NCBI RefSeq assembly: GCF_037975245.1
Contig: NC_092561.1
Coordinates: forward strand, 8,987,001-9,051,000
From: Apostichopus japonicus
Lineage: Eukaryota; Echinodermata; Holothuroidea; Aspidochirotida; Stichopodidae
Direction of reading: 5' to 3'
Length of the DNA: 64,000 nt
This document shows, one piece after another, positions 60,101-64,000 of the stretch. Position numbers and translations under genes: made by a program. The notes under the pieces are model-generated. The model did not search any database. It was not told where the DNA came from and saw only the letters and a list, made by a program, of their open reading frames with translations. Within the stretch, counting starts at the first letter, position 1, and every line of letters starts with the position of its first letter.

Positions 60101-63100
60101 CAAACTTGGTGTCCATCATGGTCAATTTGATGAATTGGTCGCTATGGGAACTATGGTCATGGAAGATCTCAAGGCACTGGTGAGTTTGTGATATGCTTAG
60201 GCCCTGTCTATGTAGGACCGTGAGCGTGGTGTCGAACCCTGCACTTGGGGTCCCATTTGTAGTGTAAACGCGGATCAAAACCCTGCGATTTGAATCCTAT
60301 GATAGTCTACGATCGAGGAAGGATCAGACTCCATTCTCGTCGTTAAAATTGTGATTTTTACCAAGCCTAACGAGTATTACTCCAAATGAGATCACAATTG
60401 TTCAAACTAAGACACACTTGGCTTTCCCCTTCTGAAATGGTTCTCCAAATAGTAATTAAAATATTGACATTCAGATGCTAGAATTTGTGATATGAAATGC
60501 AGAGAGGTCTCCAATGGGGAAGGTTAAAATAAAATGCCTGTAGTAAAGAGGAAAAGTTGGTAAATCAGTTTTAAGAATTGGTTCGTTATGAGGCGTTTGG
60601 GGATTTGCTTTGGTCACATACTTTTGAGTTACGTTTGTGGTTTTTCGCCTTCAAATTAAAGTCACATGACTCTCTGGTCATCTTTTATAAAAGGGTTCAT
60701 AATGGTAATTAAAATGTTGTTAATTTTTGTTGACTTTCTGCCCCACAATGTTGGTATCACCACGCCCAACTTCTGCAACCCTTACCATATTCCTTTTGTT
60801 TCATTACAAGTTTTTGTCCCTTTTTTTCAGGATGTGCAGTTAGTTGAGTCTGAGGAAGAAACAAAGCTCTTTGCTCCTACTCCGTTCCCTGTCTATAAGA
60901 TTGAGACCGGTAGAAAGGCCAAGACCCACGAGGAACCCTCTGGGGTCCTCCCTCTGGTCTTCTATTATACAAGGGTGCATAAACCATTTGTCAAAGACAA
61001 AGAAACAGGTAACATACTCTCACCATTTCATCCTTGCTTTTAAAATTAACTCTTTGTATGTGATTGCTTTATGTATCAGCAGTTAAAATTTACCACACCT
61101 ACAAAGAATTACTAAACCTTAGATTGCGGTGGAGCAAAATTTTCACCAAATACATGGTCACCTTTGTGAATAATTTAGAACTTTGCAGAAATTTAAATCT
61201 CCAAGAAACATTTGTGAAGCAATACCAATCAAATACTGGAAAAGTAAATCAAAGTATTTTAAAAATGGTGACATGATGATGTCTATTTTGTTGTCGTAGT
61301 TGTTGTTGTTATTAATTTTTCATTTTCATTTTTTAATCTCAGAATCTGAAACTCTTAAGGAGATAGTCTTTGACCTGACTGGTGTGGACCTCCGTGTAAT
61401 GAAGAAAGAAGACCTCTCTCTCAACAAAGATTACCAGGACAGGTGTTTATCGGCTATGTCTGTCCAATCAACACATTCAGAGAAAGAGGTAATGAATATG
61501 TATGTAAAGTCTGTCCAGTCAACACATTCAGAGTAAGAGGTAATGAATATGTATGAAAAGACTGTCCAGTCAACACATTCAGAGAAAGAGGTAATGAATA
61601 TGTATGTCAAGTCTGTCCAATCAACACATGCAGAGTAAGAGGTAATGAATATGTATTTATAGTCTGACCAATCAACACATTCAGAGAAAGAGGTAATGAA
61701 TATGTATGTAAAGACTGTCCAGTCAACACAATCAGAGAAAGAGGTAATGAATATGTATGTTAAGTCTGTCCAGTCAACACATTCAGAGGAAGAGGTAATG
61801 AATATGAATGTAAAGTCTGTCCAGTCAACACATTCAGAGAAAGAGGTAATGAATATGTATGTCAAGTCTGTCCAGTCAACACATGCAGAGAAAGAGGTAA
61901 TGAATATGTATGTAAAGTCTGTCCAGTCAACTCATGCAGAGAAAGAGGTAATGAATATGTATGTAAAGTCTGTCCAGTCAACACATTCAGAGAAAGAGGT
62001 AATGAATATGTTTGTCAAGTCTGTCCAGTCAATTCATTCAGAGACAGAGGTAATGAATATGTATATAAAGTCTGTCCAGTCAACACATGCAGAGAAAGAG
62101 GTAATGAATATGTATATAAAGTCTGTCCAGTCAACACATTCAGAGAAAGAGTTAATGAATATGTATATAAAGTCTGTCCAATCAACACATGCAGAGATAG
62201 AGGTAATGAATATGTATGTAAAGTCTGTCCTGTCAACACGCAGAGAAAGAGGTAATGAATATTTATGTAAGACTGTCCAGTCAACACATGCAGAGACAGA
62301 GGTAATGAATATGTATGTTCAGTTTGTCCAGTCAACACATTCAGAAGAAGGTAATGAATATGTATGTAAAGTCTGTCCCTCTCGCCTATATATAGGCCAG
62401 GCTGGAAGTATGTGAGGAACATAATGGCAACATAGAATTGAGGCTGGGATGATCATTACGGCAACATTACTCATACCTTTGTTTTTTTGTAGGATGTCGT
62501 TCCTAAAGCTGATGTAGAAGTCTTGATTGCTCACCACGAGGAGGAAATCAAGATTATTCAAGAGGATTACGAGTAAGAATCTCATCTCCAAACATTTAGC
62601 GGTTTCTTCTTTTGAATTTTGGTCCTTTTTCCATTACAAGTTTATACCAAATCCTGAAAGAAATACAATTCATTAGTTGCTGTTTCATTGTTTACATTTG
62701 TGGGTGTGTGTTTAACAAAATATAAGTCAAAAGTCAAACTTGACAAAAAACTTCCAAAACGAAATTTGAAAATGTTTCAATCTGGTGGAAATTACGTGAA
62801 AGTGAAATACGGTGTAATATACAGAGGGTGGGATGGCCTGGTCAGGCAGTTGGGCAAGGCCCAAATACCCCAAGTATCAGGGGTCTCACTAGCCTCCATA
62901 ACTTGCTAATCAAATCCAATGTTAAGTGCACTTACATATCAGTATTTACTTGGGTGTTGTTATCATAAGAGAGAAGAAGGCAAAACATTTGTTCATGTAG
63001 GATATGTTGTATCTCAACTATCTGTCTCAGGAGGGGTGTGGGTGGGGGGGGGGGGGATTGAGGATCACCATTAGTCTGCCCTGCTAATATGTAATTTTAG

Positions 63101-63249
63101 TGACTATACAGGTATAATCTCTGATTTTTTCCCCCCATTCTAATCTTGGTATAGAAACCGGATTCGTGAACTGGCTCTGGCTCTTGAACAAGTGCAGACT
63201 GAACATCTCAACACTCTGTTGACGCAGAAACCTGGCGAGGCTGGTCAAG
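48184..63249 (+). CDS. Unrecognised acidic, coiled-coil-like protein; 15 coding exons seen, continues past the right edge
   Basis: Coding exons: 48184-48241, 50168-50229, 51319-51432, 51861-51952, 54743-54911, 55448-55578, 56529-56664, 57238-57348, 58262-58505, 59037-59151, 59918-60179, 60831-61008, 61343-61488, 62493-62572, 63155-63249. All are GT-AG and stay in one frame for 664 codons. The first exon starts MSSSVPLQSPPQSGSFETS, preceding an acidic EEEESSDE patch. Residues about 105-210 look helical and basic (SWEEKSAALKKLHSDYDSKH, ARRMAKERRIMMWEKLFSKL, GRRWKFLIDNFKQKTK). About 225-290 is a Glu/Asp/Ser tract. About 292-370 includes MGLWTHEPRYDYSLNVKVYQ and may be a compact domain. A Lys-rich linker follows, then a Pro/acidic linker, and the visible end is helical (IIQEDYENRIRELALALEQV). 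I do not recognise the family. Even exon phases and conserved-looking segments argue that it is real. Several introns contain arrays made from its own exon edges. Confidence 0.82.
48498..48772. mobile_element. Candidate miniature inverted-repeat element A in intron 1 of the unrecognised gene
   Basis: The left end AGTATTGCGAAGTTCGCC mirrors the right end, which on the opposite strand reads AGTATTGCGAATTTCGGCC. No clear target duplication is seen. A further inverted copy of GCGAAGTTCGCC lies at about 48956-48970. Confidence 0.45.
48997..49275. mobile_element. Miniature inverted-repeat element B (279 bp) with palindromic ends
   Basis: Both ends, read inward, begin GTGGCTATT followed by a TTACGAC..GTCGTAA inner palindrome, giving a terminal inverted repeat of roughly 30 bp. 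GCAACTGCGCATG recurs inside at both sides, and a telomere-like CCCTAA stretch lies in the centre. No target duplication could be fixed. Confidence 0.7.
49109..49165. repeat. Degenerate telomere-like CCCTAA/AACCCT repeats inside element B
   Basis: Several AACCCTAA and ACCCTAAAC words separated by variants such as CCTCAATCCTAACCCTTACC. They are interstitial and imperfect, so they do not mark a chromosome end. Confidence 0.75.
49507..49561. other. Two overlapping perfect palindromes (38 bp and 22 bp)
   Basis: The first, 49507-49544, is centred on GGGTATATACCC; the second, 49540-49561, on GACATATGTC. All 19 and 11 base pairs respectively are perfect, and they share 5 bases. They lie in intron 1 of the unrecognised gene. 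Confidence 0.95.
49674..50042 (-). mobile_element. Miniature transposon with TTAA ends, copy 2 (369 bp), inverted relative to copy 1
   Basis: It runs from TTAAAGGCATTGAAGACTGG to CACACCCTTTAA. It matches 31342-31709 on the other strand over its full length with scattered substitutions and a longer A/T run near one end. It is in intron 1 of the unrecognised gene. Confidence 0.82.
50711..50740 (+). repeat. Retroelement-associated stem-loop motif, copy 3 (diverged)
   Basis: CAGAAGGTCCTGCTGGGATC then AAAACGTCAC: the stem and the AAACGTC box are retained with substitutions. Confidence 0.4.
51585..51625 (+). repeat. Retroelement-associated stem-loop motif, copy 4 (decayed)
   Basis: GGGAAGGATCGAAAACGTCTGACC retains the right arm and the GAAAACGTC box; the left arm is altered. 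Confidence 0.3.
52025..52290. repeat. TATA-rich simple repeat (ACTATATAT family)
   Basis: About 265 bp of TATATA with recurrent TAACTATATA units, in the intron between exons 51861-51952 and 54743-54911. Confidence 0.93.
52740..52868. repeat. Three tandem units of about 46 bp
   Basis: Each unit carries AAGCCCCGCCTCCAA and GGTTTGTAGCAGATTGG, with the first two separated by CAATGACTC. It lies inside the same intron; open frames across it are by-products. Confidence 0.93.
54250..54742 (+). repeat. Tandem array of duplicated 3' splice site plus exon start (six decoys and the real site)
   Basis: Acceptor-like AGs end at 54253, 54343, 54424, 54505, 54584 and 54663, with the genuine one at 54742; spacings are 90, 81, 81, 79, 79 and 79. 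Each unit has a CTCTCTCTATCTCTAG tract, then TGCTACAGACCTCCATA (slightly altered in the first) and GATTAGTCAGGGTCTAC, the beginning of the exon at 54743. The middle decoys lack a CTCCAGCCAC segment that the first unit and the true exon have. In the reading phase set by the preceding exon every decoy contains TGA where the true exon has CGA. Confidence 0.92.
54912..55196 (+). repeat. Diverged duplications of the same exon's 3' end and donor
   Basis: After the genuine donor (54912) the intron repeats TGCTGATTAC..GATAGATGCACAG|GT-like blocks. A well-preserved copy ends in a donor-like GCACAG|GTAATC at 55124, a short one in GCACAG|GTGACC at 55191, and a decayed one lies around 54950-55010. AAATATAGCAA recurs in each. 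Confidence 0.75.
55197..55447 (+). other. Remainder of intron before the exon at 55448
   Basis: No additional exon or repeat recognised; it ends in a T-rich tract and CCCACAG acceptor. Confidence 0.5.
61440..62395 (+). repeat. 51-bp minisatellite carrying an exon end plus 5' splice site, about 18 donor copies
   Basis: The exon 61343-61488 ends TCAACACATTCAGAGAAAGAG followed by GTAATGAATATGTATG. That junction is repeated every 51 bp (49-50 bp for the last few), with donor-like GAG|GTAATG at 61489, 61540, 61591, 61642, 61693, 61744 and so on to 62351. Because 51 is a multiple of three the array stays open over long distances, reading a 17-residue unit VMNMYVKSVQSTHSEKE. The second copy and one later copy have GAGTAAGAG, an in-frame TAA. 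Confidence 0.95.
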
Positions 63250-63539
63250 GTAATATGTGTTCAACTGGAGGATAGCAAAGCCATTTTAAGCCAACATATT
63301 TTGAACACACACAATTTATCATCTTAAACTTTCATTCACCCACCCACCTTCGAATATATTTATGGACATTCTGCTTTTTGGTTCCTTTGAAGGTTGGTTT
63401 CTTAGTTCCAGATAAATAACTCATTATATATATATTTTTTAATTGGGGGGGGGGGGTAACACCCCAAAATATAACATATTTACATGAGGTAACTTGTATT
63501 GAGCAATTCATATGATTTTTTGCTTTCCTTTGTTTAATG

Positions 63540-63598
63540 TAATGTATTTTATTGTATTGTAATGTAATGTAATGTTATGTACTGTATTGTAAAGCAAG
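63540..63598. repeat. Short TGTAATG/TGTATTG pentamer-like repeat
   Basis: A run of GTAAT and GTATT words over about 58 bp in the last visible intron. Confidence 0.8.
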
Positions 63599-63713
63599 AT
63601 ATTCAGGGAATTATTTAGTACTCCAAGTTATGTCTAGCACTTTTGATTGTTCTGAACATCCCCTTACAAAATACTATGGTTACACAAACGCCTGCCATGC
63701 ATCTTTGCACTTG

Positions 63714-64000
63714 TATAGCAATTTGCCCGTTTTGAATAGGGTTTTTGTGACGGATGCTGGATAATTTATTCCCTGTATTGTACAGAAGGTTTCAGGTATT
63801 CAACATCATGGAATAGGGTTTTTGCAATGTGATACCTGATAAGTTATTCCCTTTATTGTATATCAAACATCATGGAATAGGGTTTTTGCAATGGGATACC
63901 GGTTAAGTTATTTCCTGTATTGTACAGGTTTCAGGTATTACATCATCCAATAGGGTTTTGAGATGCAATACCTGATAAGTTATTCCCTGTATTGTACAGA
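63714..64000 (+). repeat. Tandem array of about 75-85 bp with TTGTACAG-like units, running off the edge
   Basis: Units share CATGGAATAGGGTTTTTG, GATACCTGATAAGTTATTCC and TGTATTGTACAG. The first unit also carries TAGCAATTTGCCCGTTTTGA, which recurs at 51784-51803 just before the exon at 51861. Each TTGTACAG could serve as a 3' splice site for an exon lying outside the window. Confidence 0.85.

Noticed and set aside
61696-62415. A 239-codon open frame of 17-residue repeats as a separate repetitive protein
   Set aside because: It is the 51-bp minisatellite read in frame. It has no start context, stops interrupt the array at earlier copies, and the flanking exons join without it.

Overview
This is a 64-kb piece of animal nuclear DNA: AT-rich, with spliced genes, long introns and many transposon remnants. 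The genes are clearly metazoan. A BEL/Pao retrotransposon, several hAT-like non-autonomous elements, frequent AGGCCTA-type motifs and long C/G runs suggest a marine invertebrate deuterostome, most likely an echinoderm. The taxon is an inference from sequence style; no taxonomic marker was tested.

Layout. (1) 1-6258: no protein gene seen; a TA microsatellite, a small tandem duplication and a possible untranslated exon. (2) 6259-7107, plus: a two-exon gene for an 87-residue membrane protein. (3) 9855-21147, minus: RRP36 (pre-rRNA processing) in nine coding exons, with a large intron holding a nested hAT-like element and a 1.36-kb minisatellite. (4) 25383-30465, minus: RPL10A (ribosomal protein uL1) in five coding exons, with a start exon carrying only 5 coding bases and a TOP-like pyrimidine start. 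(5) 34315-46711, minus: CHMP2A (ESCRT-III subunit) in five coding exons; its first coding intron holds a 7.6-kb BEL/Pao element, itself interrupted by a hAT-like element. (6) 48184 to the right edge, plus: a gene I do not recognise (15 coding exons seen, at least 664 residues, acidic and coiled-coil-like), divergent from CHMP2A.

RRP36 and RPL10A both serve ribosome production; CHMP2A acts in membrane scission. No operon-like co-functioning is implied. CHMP2A and the unrecognised gene are head to head and may share a promoter region.

The most unusual observation is in the unrecognised gene. Tandem arrays in its introns are built from its own exon/intron boundaries: about 80-bp units carrying a 3' splice site plus the start of the next exon, and 51-bp units carrying the end of an exon plus its 5' splice site. 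Six decoy acceptor units carry TGA where the genuine exon has CGA, and the first unit after the genuine donor of the 51-bp array carries an in-frame TAA. All exon models here were built by eye from splice signals, reading phase and family resemblance; none was checked against transcripts or databases.
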